The position numbers were made by a program, and so were the translations under genes. Positions 9,133 to 20,502 of a stretch of DNA of 64,000 bases are shown one piece after another (the stretch's first letter is position 1; each line of letters opens with the position of its first letter). Source of the stretch: Ilyonectria destructans (taxonomy: Eukaryota; Ascomycota; Sordariomycetes; Hypocreales; Nectriaceae); NCBI GenBank assembly GCA_020740775.1, contig JAHEWK010000014.1:186001-250000 (forward strand), given 5' to 3'. A model generated the notes under the pieces. It had not been told where the DNA came from. It did not search any database and saw nothing but the letters and a program-made list of their open reading frames with translations.

Positions 9133-11882
9133 ATGATTTCCAGACGAGGCCTGGCGCTCCTCGCAGCGCGCCGCCCATTATTCTCAGCGTCAGCGTCGCC
9201 ATGCACATCGTCCGCTGCCTTGGGTCTGACAGCAGCCTCGCTCTTCCGCTACCGCAATGATAAGGCCGTCATCTCTCGAATTGGAGTCTCTGGTCGTGCC
9301 TGGGAGAGCACAACGTCACTCGACCCCTCGGCCGCTCCCCCGGCCACTCCCCCGCCTTCACCAGAGGCTGACGGCGACAAGAGCGGGCACATTGCAGTCT
9401 CTACCAACGAGTCCATCTTATTCTTCGATAGTCAGTTCCCCAAGTTAGACCGGTAGTTGTACATTGTTCACTGATTTCCTCCAGATATCTTCCCACTCAA
9501 GCTCAGCAGCGCTCTGTTTTGGCCATGGAGGACAGACCGTGACGTCTCCGACCTGCTGAAGCGCTTCGATAGCTCCTCCTTCGGCATTATGGACCCCATT
9601 CGTCTTGTCAAGACGGCAATCCCAGAAGATCTACCAATCAAAGTGACTGAAATCCTACCGCGTCTCAAAGACGGCGGCGCATATGTCAAGTTCAGTCACG
9701 ACGCAAATATCGACCCTGCGGAAATCGAGGGTATGTACATGTGCTCATGGGTCATGCCCTTCTCCAGGAAAATATGCTAACATAATATCGCCCAGCGTCT
9801 TTGAAGAAAAGACTGGCAGATCGACCTATCAAACCATGGTTCAGCCTCTGGCGTGGTGTCACGGCCCGCCTCGTCCAAGGCACTCCATGGCTCGAGGATC
9901 TTTACCGTTACCCCACCAGCCTCCTCAAGGTCGAGTTCGTGCCCCCCAGCTCTGGAGTTAGTCCCGAGGAGCTCCCCGAAGAGGCTCTTTACACGCTGTT
10001 CCGCAAATACGGCAAGATCTCCGATATCGTGCCACAGCCCACCGACTCCAAGGTCATTCCGCGGTACGCCCAAGTTGGGTTCCCCTTGATAAGGGACTCG
10101 ATCATGGCTCGCAACTGCATGCACGGGTTTGTTGTCAGTGAGGCCCTCGGGGGCGGCCAGAAAGGAACTAAGCTCAGGTTGTCTTACGAAAAGCGAGTCA
10201 AACCCCACAGCATCTGGAACTGGCTTACCAACCACTCTCGCATCGTCATACCCATCGTTGCTGCTCTGCTCGCCGGTCTCTCAGTGGTCATATTCGACCC
10301 TATTCGCGAGTTCTTCATCAAGCTCCATGTTCAGCACTCTCTTGACTTTAAGGATTCGAAGTTATATAAGTGGTTCAAGAAGCAGACCGGTCACTTCTCC
10401 CTTGGGAACAAGAAGGACCACAGCGATGGTCTCGGCACTGTATGGAAACACCGACGTGAGGTCATCGACCAGGTTCACTCTTGGCTCGACGAAACGTCCG
10501 ATACCTTTATTGTCGTCACAGGTCCCAAGGGCTCCGGGAAAGTCGAAATGATCATGGACCAGTCTCTGGAGGGACGTAAGAATGTTCTCAAGATAGACTG
10601 CCGGCCCATTGTCGATGCCAGAGGGGAAGCCGGTACCATCAAAAGACTTGCCGCCGCTGTCGGATACCGCCCTATCTTCTCCTGGGCTAACAGCATGAGC
10701 AGCATGGTTGACCTCGCTGTCCAGAGTACCACGGGTGTCAAGGTTGGCTTCTCGGAAACACTCGAGTCGCAGCTCACCAAGATCCTGCACACCACCACAT
10801 CTGCCCTCATGCGAGTCGCCGTCTCCGGGCGGACAAAGAAGGATAGCGATGTCAATCTGGCTGATGACGCCTATCTTGAGGCGCACCCCGAGCGCAGACC
10901 TGTCGTCGTGATTGACAACTTTCTCCATAAGCACGAAGAGAACAGCATCGTCTATGAGAAGATTGCTGAGTGGGCCGCATCCGCTGTCCAGAACAATGTC
11001 GCCCACGTCATCTTCCTCACCACAGACTCTGCCTACTCTAAACCTCTGGCCAAGGCCCTCCCCGACCGCCTCTTCCGCACTGTTTCTCTTGGTGACCTCG
11101 CGCCTGACGTAGCCAAGAACTTTGTTCTCGGCCGCCTCAAGGACCAGATCGCCGACGAGGAGAACAAGTCGGATGCTGATAAAACCAAGAAACAGCCAGT
11201 GCGACGCCCTGACATGGCGCAGCTGGATGCGTGCATAACCACTCTTGGCGGCCGGCTCACTGACCTCGAGTTCCTCGCCCGCCGCCTCCGGACTGGTCAG
11301 ACGCCTAAGCAAGCCATTGATGAGATTGTCGACGAGACAGCCACCGATGTTGTTCGCATGTTTCTTCTTGGAAAGGGCACGGAAGTTGAGAACAAGAAGT
11401 GGTCCTCCCAGCAAGCTTGGCACCTCATCAAGTCGCTTGCTGAGACTCCATCCCTGCGGTACAACCAGGTCCTCCTGTCCGGGCCCTTCTCTGCCTCTAC
11501 CTCCACGGTGGACGCTGAGGCCGCTCTTGACAGCCTCGCCAGTGCTGAACTCATCACCGTCCGCACCAAGCAAGGCCGACCCGAGCTCATCACCCCTGGC
11601 AAACCCCTACACCATGCCGCCTTCGCTGTGCTGTTGCGTGACCGGGTCCTCCGCGCCAGGATGGATCTCGACATCATCACCGACGTGTCCAAGGCTGAGG
11701 CTCGCTCTATTGACAAAATCGAGACTGAGCTCGCCCTGCTTGGAACCTTGCCGCGTCAGACGGGCGAGACGGCTGGTCGAATCAGTTATCTCCTAGGTAA
11801 ACTCCAGGCTAGCCAGGTGAAGATTTCCAAGTGGGACCAGGAGACGGTCCAACTGAAGAAAATTTTGAACGAGGAGTACTAG
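9133..11882 (+). CDS. YME2: Mitochondrial escape protein 2 (Yme2/RNA12-type), 876 aa, three exons
   Basis: Exons 9133-9430, 9485-9730 and 9796-11882 (54- and 65-bp introns) join in frame to 877 codons including the stop. The N-terminus (MISRRGLALLAARRPLF) is arginine-rich and amphipathic as in a mitochondrial presequence. An RNA-recognition-like domain lies at about residues 224-310. A single membrane segment (IVIPIVAALLAGLSVVIF, about 328-346) follows, and then a large C-terminal domain with a Walker A motif GPKGSGK at about 424-430. This is the architecture of Yme2, an inner-membrane protein affecting mitochondrial DNA maintenance and nucleoid structure. Length fits the family (about 850 in yeast). 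The gene is divergent from EMI1, with the composite mobile insertion between them. Confidence 0.93.
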
Positions 11883-12507
11883 AAAATAGATGAAGGAGAG
11901 GGCTAGTAACTGTCATGGTGTTGTGGTAGCGGGCTTGCAAACGAAGGACAGCGCTATACGAGATTTACATCGACACGAACAGGATGAAGAGATCTTGGAT
12001 TAGATGTGTATTGATAGCAGCCATGTGAAAGGCTCCATGTATAACGAGGATGTGGGCAGATACCCTTCTCAACAAGACAACGAATTTCCCCTTTTTTCAT
12101 TCCTCAGTATCCTCTCTGCCCAATATCATCTCGGTGCAAAGCAGCCGCTGGCAGAACCACGCTCAAGACTAAATCAGCAAAGCTGTCATATCATCTCTCT
12201 TCCTTGAATGGCATGCAACTTGAGGCCTCCCATACGTAACGTAAATCATAAACCCACTCTGTCAAACTGACCCATGCTCAGCCAGTTTTCAATCCTTCTT
12301 AAATCCCTGTCAATCTCGATTACCGAGAGCCAACTAGCACGAGGGCCAGCACAGAAACTCCATAATGAAACGAAACAAACAACAAAAGACCTCCCATCCA
12401 GCATCGCCACGAGAAATTAATGAAGGGGGTTCTGGATGGATATATACACGAGTGCGCCTTCATATGCAAACATCGAAAAGTCGGAACATTTGGCCCCTTG
12501 GGGACTA
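11883..12507. other. Convergent spacer YME2 / MIF2
   Basis: A 625-bp AT-richer spacer that must hold both 3' untranslated regions and poly(A) sites. I see no gene in it. Confidence 0.6.
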
Positions 12508-14614
12508 TTAACTGAGGGCCATTGTGGAGTTTTGCGACTGATCGGGATCGAAGAATTGGCTGGAGACCTCGCATGCTTGGGAGAAGAAGATGCGTGAAGG
12601 GTTGTCGTAGTCGTTTGTGATGCTATAGTAGTTTCCTACGTTATTGTATGGTTAGTCACATTCGCTATGTTGATGTCAGGGGTAAGGGAATAGATAACAT
12701 ACCTCTGGGAACGAACCACATGCCTCCGGCGGTGATGCGGAACTGCGCCTCGTTGACGGTGACGAGAACCTTGCCGTAATGGACAAAGAAGACCATGTGC
12801 ATCTTCCGCGAGTTCTTGGGCCTCTTCTCCGTGCCAGGGGGCAGGTCGACAACACCGGCGCCCATGAAGGGCGTGATCAGCGTCTTGGCGAAGCGGAACG
12901 TGGCATCGCGGATATCGCGTGTCTGGATGGCGTCGGCTGAAACGGCCACACGCTCTTCCGTCACTTCGACGGGTTCGTCGTCGGCCGGCGGTTGCAACTC
13001 GTGCTCTGGCTCCCATAGGATGACCTCGCCAGTGACGGTACCAGGGCTGATTTCCCAGTCCTCAAGTTCCTCCTCTTCGGCATGAATAGGTCGCTGTTTA
13101 GACTTGGCTTTGGAGCGTGCCTTGCTCCGGGGGGCGCGCTTTGACGGGGGAAGTTCCTCGGGTACGCGGATAACCTCCTTGATGGTAGGTAGGACAAAGC
13201 GATCCTTGGCAAACATGTTGTCGATCTCCTCTTCCTCATGGACGACTTGCTCACCTCTCCACCAGTCCAGTGGCTTGTACGAGTGTCTGCCAGATCTCGT
13301 CTGCCTCATGATGTCGGCGTCGTGACGCATAGATACAAGACCACGAGACTGGGGCATCGGCGGACCGCGTTGGAGGGCTGCAAATGACGTATCGCCAACA
13401 TTGTCCTCTTCCACAACTGGGAGCTTGGGCTTTCGTCCAGGCTTGCCACGAGGTTTGGGCTCGGGTTTGGGAGCGGCTGCTTTTGCGGGAGCAGGCTTGG
13501 CTGGTTGTGGTTTGGAGGGCTTGGGCTGCACAGTCCGCTGCTTCTTGGGCGGTGGCGCACTCTCCTCTGGCTCCGACTCGTCCTCAGCTTGCTCGCTCTC
13601 CGTCGATTTCCGTGCAGCTGGCCGTTTCCTAGAGCTCTGAGCTGACGTGGGTTCTTTTGGCTTGGCGTCCTTCTTTGCTGGCCGTCCTCTTCGCTTCTGG
13701 GCTATCGAGCCCTCCCCAACCACTGACTGTTCCTCGGGGGGGTCCTCTGCGATTGGTTTAGGTGCAACCTTTGCTGGCCTTCCGCGACCCTTCTTCTTCG
13801 CAGCGCTCTGACGGATGACTGGTTCCTCCTCGACAGGTAGTGATTCCGGTTCGGGTGTAGGTGTGTTCCCGCCCATAGCGGCAACCATCTGTAGAGAGTC
13901 CTCCAAGAGAGCTGAATGATCTGGGTCCTCATCTTCGTCCTCTTCTTCATCCCCGGGTCGGTGTACAACAGTGTTATTTGTATTGTCGTCCATGTCCTCA
14001 TCTTCGTCCTCATCCTCGTCTTCTTCGCTGACGGTACCATTAACACCATTCGGCTTAGTCCTGCCTTGTCCGCGGTTAGGGCCAAAGTTGAGCATTCGTG
14101 TTACCGTCGACTCGGGTTCCTCGACAACCGATCCACGTACGGGCGAAGAGACGCGCTCGAGGTGTGGATTCTTGCGTGCGGGTGACATTAGATTCGTCTT
14201 TATGGGCGATCGACTGCGAGGGATGCGGAGCTGTCGATCCTTAAGCAACGTCCGGGGACCAGGACCAGCGCCTACGATGGAGTTAGCCATGCTAGTTGGT
14301 AAATTGGATGGCCGAAGAGCTGCGTACTGTCTTCAATTTCCATGTCATCACTCCCCAAGTCGCTTTCGTCGTCGCTGGTGTCCCTGCCGTTGGCGACTGG
14401 AGACTTCTCGGGCGAGGAAAGATCGTCTAATGGCTGCATGCCATGCTCGTCACGCTTGCCGGTATCGCGCATAAAAACGCCGGTTTTTCTAAGAATATTG
14501 CATCAACAGTTTGCGGCAGAAGAGCAAGTGTCGCGCAACGTACCGACCGCGTTCACCAAGCTTGTGGAAGGCCTGTGGCTCCTCATCGTCTCCGCGCCTG
14601 CCGCGAGGGGCCAT
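12508..14614 (-). CDS. MIF2: Inner-kinetochore protein Mif2/CENP-C, 642 aa, four exons
   Basis: Exons on the minus strand: 14614-14544, 14488-14328, 14271-12703 and 12635-12508, totalling 1929 nt in one frame. The N-terminus is MAPRGRRGDDEEP. Near residue 80 comes the conserved GPGPRTLLKDRQ block. A strongly acidic run (DEDEDEDEDMDD) lies near residue 160. Three AT-hook-like stretches occur (KGRGRPAK near 235, RRGRPAKK near 269, RGKPGRKPK near 351). The CENP-C signature RSGRHSYKPLDWWRGEQ is at about 400-416. The last hundred residues form the Mif2 cupin dimerisation domain (GMWFVPRGNYYSI). CENP-C binds CENP-A nucleosomes through the signature motif and nucleates the kinetochore. The final intron splits the cupin at VPRG/NYYS. 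It is divergent from the RNase H2A gene, 687 bp apart. Confidence 0.95.
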
Positions 14615-15301
14615 GGCTGTGTAGGGGTTTCGGGGTTGCGAATCCAAAGGGAACCTACGTCGCGGGGTGATCAGGCCAATGTGTCTGAGCCGTGAGATGC
14701 TGCGATGGTGGCGTGGAGGTACAAGTCGAGATGCAAGTCAAGATGCAAGTCGAGATGCGACGGCGGAAAATGGAACGCGCCGGCGGGTGTTGACGCGGTG
14801 GGTGTTGTTGGAGATGGGCGAGCTTTAGGCGACAGGTCGGGAAGCTGCAGCGCTGAGCGGCCCCACCTTTTTCTTTTTTACATTTTGGGGGGCCGTTCTA
14901 GGCGTGTTGCCGCCTGTAAGAAACCCCCCTCAGCGCCTCATTGCACTGGTCCAGGTACCCCTGTCCGCTGAATCTCCAGCACCTTTAACCCCACTGGGCG
15001 CCAAAGCTCAATTGGAGCTGCGACGCGTCTCCCATGACCAAACGCGTCGAGATCCGTCCATTTAATATTCTGCTCTCATGCCTCCATCTCAATATACAAG
15101 ACATGACGCAAAGTAAACAACCACACATCACACACACACAAACAAACAATCACCAATCACGAATTACGAACTAGAACCCTCCGACTGTCTGGCTTTTTTT
15201 GGTTAATGGCATATCCCTATTGATACTTCGGTCCTTTCTGCCCCTCCTCCACTGCCAAAACCTCCAGTTCAGACATCACCAACATCACCACCACTACCAT
15301 C
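14615..15301. promoter_or_regulatory. Divergent upstream region MIF2 / RNase H2A
   Basis: 687 bp between two divergent starts. It contains a 12-bp tandem repeat (AAGTCGAGATGC-type, three units at about 14723-14758) on the MIF2 side, and CA-rich, CT-rich sequence (15110-15300) on the RNase H2A side that looks like an untranslated leader. Confidence 0.5.
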
Positions 15302-16288
15302 ATGACTGACTCACAATCCTCCACCTTCATCCCCCCCTCCATCCACCGCCCGGAGCTCCTCTCGGGTGCCTCCTTCACCCACTTCTCTCCCGTCCCTGCC
15401 GCTCTACTCCCCACCGACCCCTCCGATCCCGCGTCGGCGCCGCCCTGCTGCCTCGGCGTCGACGAGGCCGGCCGCGGACCCGTCCTCGGCCCCATGGTCT
15501 ACGGCGTCTTCTACCTGCCCCTGCCGCTCTCCGACCCGCTCCTCCGTAATACTCACCACTTCGACGACTCCAAGGTCCTCACCGCGGCCGTCCGCTCCGA
15601 CCTCATGCGCGCCCTCTGCGAGCCCGGCTCCGACCTCCACAACTCCTGCGGTTGGGCCACCGACTCGCTCTCCGCCCGCGATATCTCAGCCAACATGCTC
15701 CGGCCCGCTGCCTACAATCTCAACGCCCAGGCTATGGATTCCACCATCGACCTCATCAAGGCCGTTTATGCGAAAGGCGTCAACATCCAGGAGATCTACG
15801 TCGACACCATCGGCCAGCCAGCCCCCTACCAGGCCAAGCTGCAGCGCATCTTCCCCACAGCCAAGATCACCGTCGCCAAGAAGGCCGACAGCCTCTACCC
15901 GTGTGTCAGTGCCGCCTCCGTTTGCGCCAAGGTCACCCGTGACGCTGCCCTCGAGGTGCTATACGAGGCACGCGCCCTCGAGGACGGCGTCACTACCGAG
16001 GAGGACGGCATGGCTTGGGGCTCAGGATACCCTTCCGACGGCCGATGCGCGGGGTGGATGAAGGGCAATATCCACCCCGTGTTTGGCTGGGGTCCTGAGT
16101 GTCGGTTCAGCTGGGCTACCGCCAAAGACATGCTCGAGGCAAAGGGCAACGGCGTCAAAGTCGAGTGGCCAGCTGACGATGATGGGGAGACGAGCAGGTT
16201 AACTGATTTCTTTTCTGCCGAGAATGAGGACAAGGGGTCTGAGCTGGGTACCTGGTTTGGCACACCGGCAGGGCTGGAAGCATTTTAG
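15302..16288 (+). CDS. RNH201: Ribonuclease H2 catalytic subunit A, 328 aa
   Basis: A single-exon gene. The type 2 RNase H motif GVDEAGRGPVLGP supplies D54 and E55. YVDTIG supplies D168, and KADSLYP supplies D196, 28 residues later as in eukaryotic RNase H2A. SAASVCAKVTRD follows. These are the four acidic residues of the two-metal active site that nicks RNA in RNA/DNA hybrids and removes single misincorporated ribonucleotides. The C-terminus ends with RLTDFFS and a glycine-rich tail, compatible with a PCNA-interacting-like segment, though this is weak. The ATG at 15302 is the first in the frame, after a pyrimidine-rich leader. Its 3' end converges on SEY1 with only 174 bp between the coding ends. 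Confidence 0.95.
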   Translation: MTDSQSSTFIPPSIHRPELLSGASFTHFSPVPAALLPTDPSDPASAPPCCLGVDEAGRGPVLGPMVYGVFYLPLPLSDPLLRNTHHFDDSKVLTAAVRSDLMRALCEPGSDLHNSCGWATDSLSARDISANMLRPAAYNLNAQAMDSTIDLIKAVYAKGVNIQEIYVDTIGQPAPYQAKLQRIFPTAKITVAKKADSLYPCVSAASVCAKVTRDAALEVLYEARALEDGVTTEEDGMAWGSGYPSDGRCAGWMKGNIHPVFGWGPECRFSWATAKDMLEAKGNGVKVEWPADDDGETSRLTDFFSAENEDKGSELGTWFGTPAGLEAF

Positions 16289-16462
16289 GCATATTTCTTT
16301 TCTTTTTGATTATAAAAAGTCTGGGGGCACCCACTGGAAAGGGCTTCACAACTTGGGGCGCATTGGATGGTCATCTCTGGGTTCAGTAAACATTATATCC
16401 TGTTTGTTTCGCTAATCATACCCGGCAAGGTCTGAGACTAAATACATAAAAAGTCCATGCCA

Positions 16463-19380
16463 TCAGATATCATCAATATCGTCACTCTCCGTAGAGTTGG
16501 CCTTCTTCCCGCGGCTGTCCAACGTGTCCATGCTGATGTTGTCGCTATCCCGGGCGGGCATAGCCAGAGCCTGGCGCGCCGTATCCGAGTTGGCGATGAA
16601 CTCACGCAGCTGCTGCTTGGCAATGTCCACGCCCTGGGTCACCGCCGCGTTGCCCATCTGGACCATGGGGCCCAAGAGGTTGAGCGTGTATGAGATGTAG
16701 GTACCTCCCGCAATCATAATGAGCAGGATGAAAAGCATAGGGTTGCGCAGCACTGTAGGCGATACATGTTAGCAAATTTTCGTCGTAAAATCTCAGCGTC
16801 CGCCGCTTACCCATAAAGATCTCGTTCCAGCCCAGTGCCAGGAGCAACCCGTAGAAGTACCATGGGATCTGGGCTACGCCACCGATAGCACTCCGTTTGG
16901 CCTCGACATAGACGCCGTCGGCCGTCTTCTTGAACCGCACAACCAGATCCTGTCGCTTGCCTTCGCTGAGCACCGTCATCTCTTCCTCTAGGCTCTTGCC
17001 TTCTTCCTCGTCAATGCCTCCAATCGGCGTCAGATCCTCCTCATCGCCAGCCTCAACACCAATGGGCTGCAGTCCAATAAACTCGGGGAGATCCGGTGGC
17101 GCGTACGTCTCAGAGAGTCGGAACCTCGATAGAAGGGGAATGAGCGTAAGGGTCGACTCTCTCGCCTTGGTATAGATGCCCTCAATGTCGTCAGTAGGGC
17201 GCCAGATGCGCGGGACGCCGGCCTCATCATAACGGAACTTTTCCTCAAAATTCTCTCTCAGCTTCAAAAGGATGTTGCCTTCCATAACCTCTTCTTCAAT
17301 CTTCTCCCGCAGAGCACTCCAGCTCTTTCGGCGGAGTCGCCAGGCACCGACAAGCACCTCCGCGTCGCTAGCATCAAAGCTCTTTGCTCGGTCGGCGAAT
17401 CGGACCTCGGCCTCCTTAACAATACCCGTGAAGACACTCCAGATCCTGTCCCAAAGGTCCTTCTCGGTAGGGGGCTTCTCCTCAGTTTCAGGGGCCCCCA
17501 TGCCTCCTCGGCCCGTGCCCAGCTTGTTGAACTCCAAGCCGATGGCCTCGCCAAGTCGCGACTTGACCCACCGTTCCACGCGCGTCGCAAGGCGTCGCAT
17601 CTCCTCCTTTCGCAGCTTGGAGCTGACCTCGTCAAGTTCCTTTTCAAAGAGGGAAGATTGAGACTCAAAGGTGGTCCACGATACGCTCTCCATGCGGAGG
17701 CTTTGCGCCTCGACATTGAAGATATCCAATGTCTTTCGCTTCTCGTTGGCGACGATGTCGGCAAACTCGTAGGAGCCGCCAGCCTTCTGCCCAGCCTTGA
17801 CCTTGCTAGCAACCGCCTCGCTGAAGGCAGCAACGCCGGCCTTGTGAGCGGCGGCCAGCTGTCCTTGGTACAAGGCCTTGAGGCGGGTATCAATCTTTCC
17901 TTCCAGCTCCTGCCTCTTGCGGGCGTAGACGCCCTTGTGGTATCGACTCGCTTGCGTCTCGAAAGCCTGGATGCACTTCTCACGGGCCTCCTTTCCGGAG
18001 GTACCCAGATCAGCCAGTACGGTGGGGATACCCAGCTTGGAACCCTCGGCCTGCTTCTCCTCAAGGGGGGAAACAATGAGGTCGAAGTTTATCAGAACCT
18101 CCCTGGAGATCTCGTCACAACGGAACTGGGCAAGAAGCTCCTGCTGAGTCGGGAGATCAAGATCCTTGTTGTTGACAATCTGGTCCCAGATGCCCTCGGC
18201 GTAGATGGAGAAACCATCTGCAGGGATCCTTCGGTGGTACTCGGGGAGGAAAAGGCCGCCCTCGAGTTCCTGATCGCCTGTGCCACTACGGTGTCTAGCG
18301 ATGGATCTTGACCCTAGTTTCTGAACCTCCTGAGTGGATTTTTCGGCCTGCAAGATCTTCTGATCCCCTTTAAGACTACGGTGTCCAGCGATGAATCTTG
18401 ACCCTAGGTTCTGAACCTCCTGGGTGAACTTTTCGGCCTGCAAGATCTTGTGGGGGAGCGCTGCGAAGCCAAAGTCGAAGTAGTCATCGATGCACGATTG
18501 CTCAAGACCCTTGGGCTTAGAGATGGAGGACCAGATCTTGGTCAGATCCTGGATGAGGGTCGTTCGGAGATTGGAAAGGGGGGTGGTGCCAAGATGATCG
18601 CGAATGACGAAGAAGAGGAGGGACCTCGGAGAAGATCTAAGTGAGCACGTGTCAGCATCCCGGAGTTTCTCAGAATAATAGCACAAGGCCAGAACCTACT
18701 GCTTGTCCTTGAGGAAGAGCTGCAGGTTGACCTCGAAGACAGTCTTGAGCAAGCCCATGTTGGCACCCTGGTACAGACCGACCTGGTGCTCCCAGATGTT
18801 GAGGATCAAGACCTCGCTCGTGGCGAGCGCAAAGAGGGCGCTCTTGCGCTCAAAGTCCTGGTCTTCGCCGCGCTCGCGACCGTCGGTACCCTCGACGTCC
18901 ATGACGAGGATGTTGTCGGCCATCTTTGTGCCGGCGCTGTCCTCGCGCTTGTTCTTAGACATCCATATGCCCTTGGTGGTCTGTCGGCGCTCCGTCTCAG
19001 ACATGACGGAGAACTCGGTGCCGAAGAGGTTGTTCAGCAGGGTGGACTTGCCGGTGGACTGAGAGCCAAAGACGGAGATGAGGTGGTAGTTGAAGCCGGC
19101 GTCGGCGACGTTGGTGAGCTGGAGGTATTCATTGAGGTTATCACTAATGGGAGGGAGGGCGGTTAGTCAAAGGGGCGCATATCGTCATGAAGACAGCGTG
19201 GTGGATAGAATGGCAAGAAGTGGCGACGTAGACAAATGGAATGCAAAGCAAACGGAGGATAGGGACAAGGACAGGGACATGGACATACTTGAAATCCTTC
19301 TCCTCGTCAACGACCTGGACGCCATGTTCGTAGCTGCCGGGCGCCAGCTTTTCGCCGACGGCAGAGAAGTGGCCGTTCAT
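16463..19380 (-). CDS. SEY1: Sey1/atlastin-like ER-fusion GTPase, 883 aa, four exons, with a 30-residue tandem duplication
   Basis: Exons 19380-19289, 19143-18700, 18636-16811 and 16752-16463 join to 2652 nt without a stop. The GTPase motifs are G1 GSQSTGKST (57-65), G3 DVEGTDGRE (113-121) and the G4-like IRD (190-192). A helical bundle follows, and then two membrane segments near 770-813 ([12 protein letters not shown] and [15 protein letters not shown]) and a short cytosolic tail ending in an acidic stretch (DDIDDI). This is the RHD3/Sey1 architecture, whose members drive homotypic fusion of ER tubules. The oddity is at residues 242-301, where a 30-residue block starting KILQAEK occurs twice in tandem (DNA 18360-18449 and 18270-18359), near the end of the GTPase domain. 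Splice sites are supported by frame closure and by family sequence across each junction. Confidence 0.94.
18270..18449 (-). repeat. In-frame 90-bp tandem duplication inside SEY1
   Basis: The two 90-bp units (18449-18360, then 18359-18270 in reading order) share about 79 of 90 bases. Both begin AAGATCTTGCAGGCCGAAAA and end GATCAG. Eleven differences indicate the duplication is not very recent and that the frame has been kept. Confidence 0.95.
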
Positions 19381-20502
19381 GGTTGCGATGGCAGAGTATC
19401 AGAAGCGGGAAGATGGAAGCGAGAAGCGGTGGAGAAGAGAGAGAAGGGGAGCTTCAGCGGCTCGGGACGAGCATGAGTCGGGAAACCCTGGCAGACGCAG
19501 CAGGTGGCGGATAGAGTCGTCGAGTTGGCAAACACAGGCAGAAGGGATTGGTTTCGGTGGGCGCCTAGTCGTTGGGGGGGGATGCAAAGGGAAGTGCGTG
19601 GGACGATTGATGAGCGATGGCAAAATGTTGTGAAGTGACCACCTGGACAAAGTTGCTAGACCCTTGTGATATAGAGCAGCCGACCAACCAGGTACGTATC
19701 GGGCGGGCCGCGGACCTAACCTCTCTCCATGGGGGTTCGCACATAATAAGCCACCTCATCCTGGGCAGCGCAGTGGACATTTACAGGAGGTCGGTGGACA
19801 CGTAACTTAACTTACAGGAGACGCTTCCGGAAGACGCCTACAAGAACCGCCTACAGGAGACCCTATAACTTAGGAGGCACCTCCCTGTACCTGTACCTGT
19901 GCCGGCCGGAGGAGGTACAAGACAATGGAACCAACGCACAGCAGCAGGGAGGTACCTACATTAGCTCTGTCAGCGAGTACCTGGCTGTGCCATGCTGCCA
20001 CGCAGCCTTTACTTGCGCGCCTCGACTTTACCCACCAGGCACAGGCCAAAGAGCTGTCATCGTCTCGTCCTGCATGCGCGTGTGCATGTGCGCGTGCATG
20101 TTCCTCGACGGACCGGTGTACGTCCGTATTCGTACCTACCTTACCTCCCTTGAGGCTTGAGTTGCCTTCAGGTTGGGGGCGCATTGTCCCTGGGGCTGCC
20201 GGAAGCGGTGGTTTTCCCGTCTCCGGTCCGTCTCCGGCGCCTCCGTCTCGAGTCGCAGGTACCCGTCTAGCGGAAGCAGTGCCGTGGCGGCGGCGATGGC
20301 GGCGAGGGCGGGAAGAGACCCGCCAATCAGAAGCTGCGATTCTGTGAGAGGCGACCCGCCGAGGGGCACTTCGTGAGCTTCAGGAGGGGAGGAGCGCATC
20401 GCAACGACCACACCCTTCACCACCGAAATAAACAGTTCCTCCAAACTCATCTCATATCAAACAACTTCCTGTCTATTAAATCTCGATAAAGCACTAGCAG
20501 CC
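19381..20502. promoter_or_regulatory. Divergent upstream region SEY1 / dienelactone hydrolase
   Basis: 1122 bp. GC-rich near SEY1, with recurring GTACCT/AGGTAC words from about 19880 to 20150 (including a short TACCTG run at 19885-19902), then a GCG-rich patch. The last 80 bp before the hydrolase start are A/C-rich, like a leader. The minus-strand open frame 20450-20136 is not convincing as a gene. Confidence 0.5.

Noticed and set aside
20136..20450. 104-aa minus-strand frame with a hydrophobic segment, upstream of the hydrolase gene
   Set aside because: Its start lies within the probable leader of the divergent gene only 53 bp away, the second half is arginine/proline-rich out-of-frame-like sequence, and I recognise no family.
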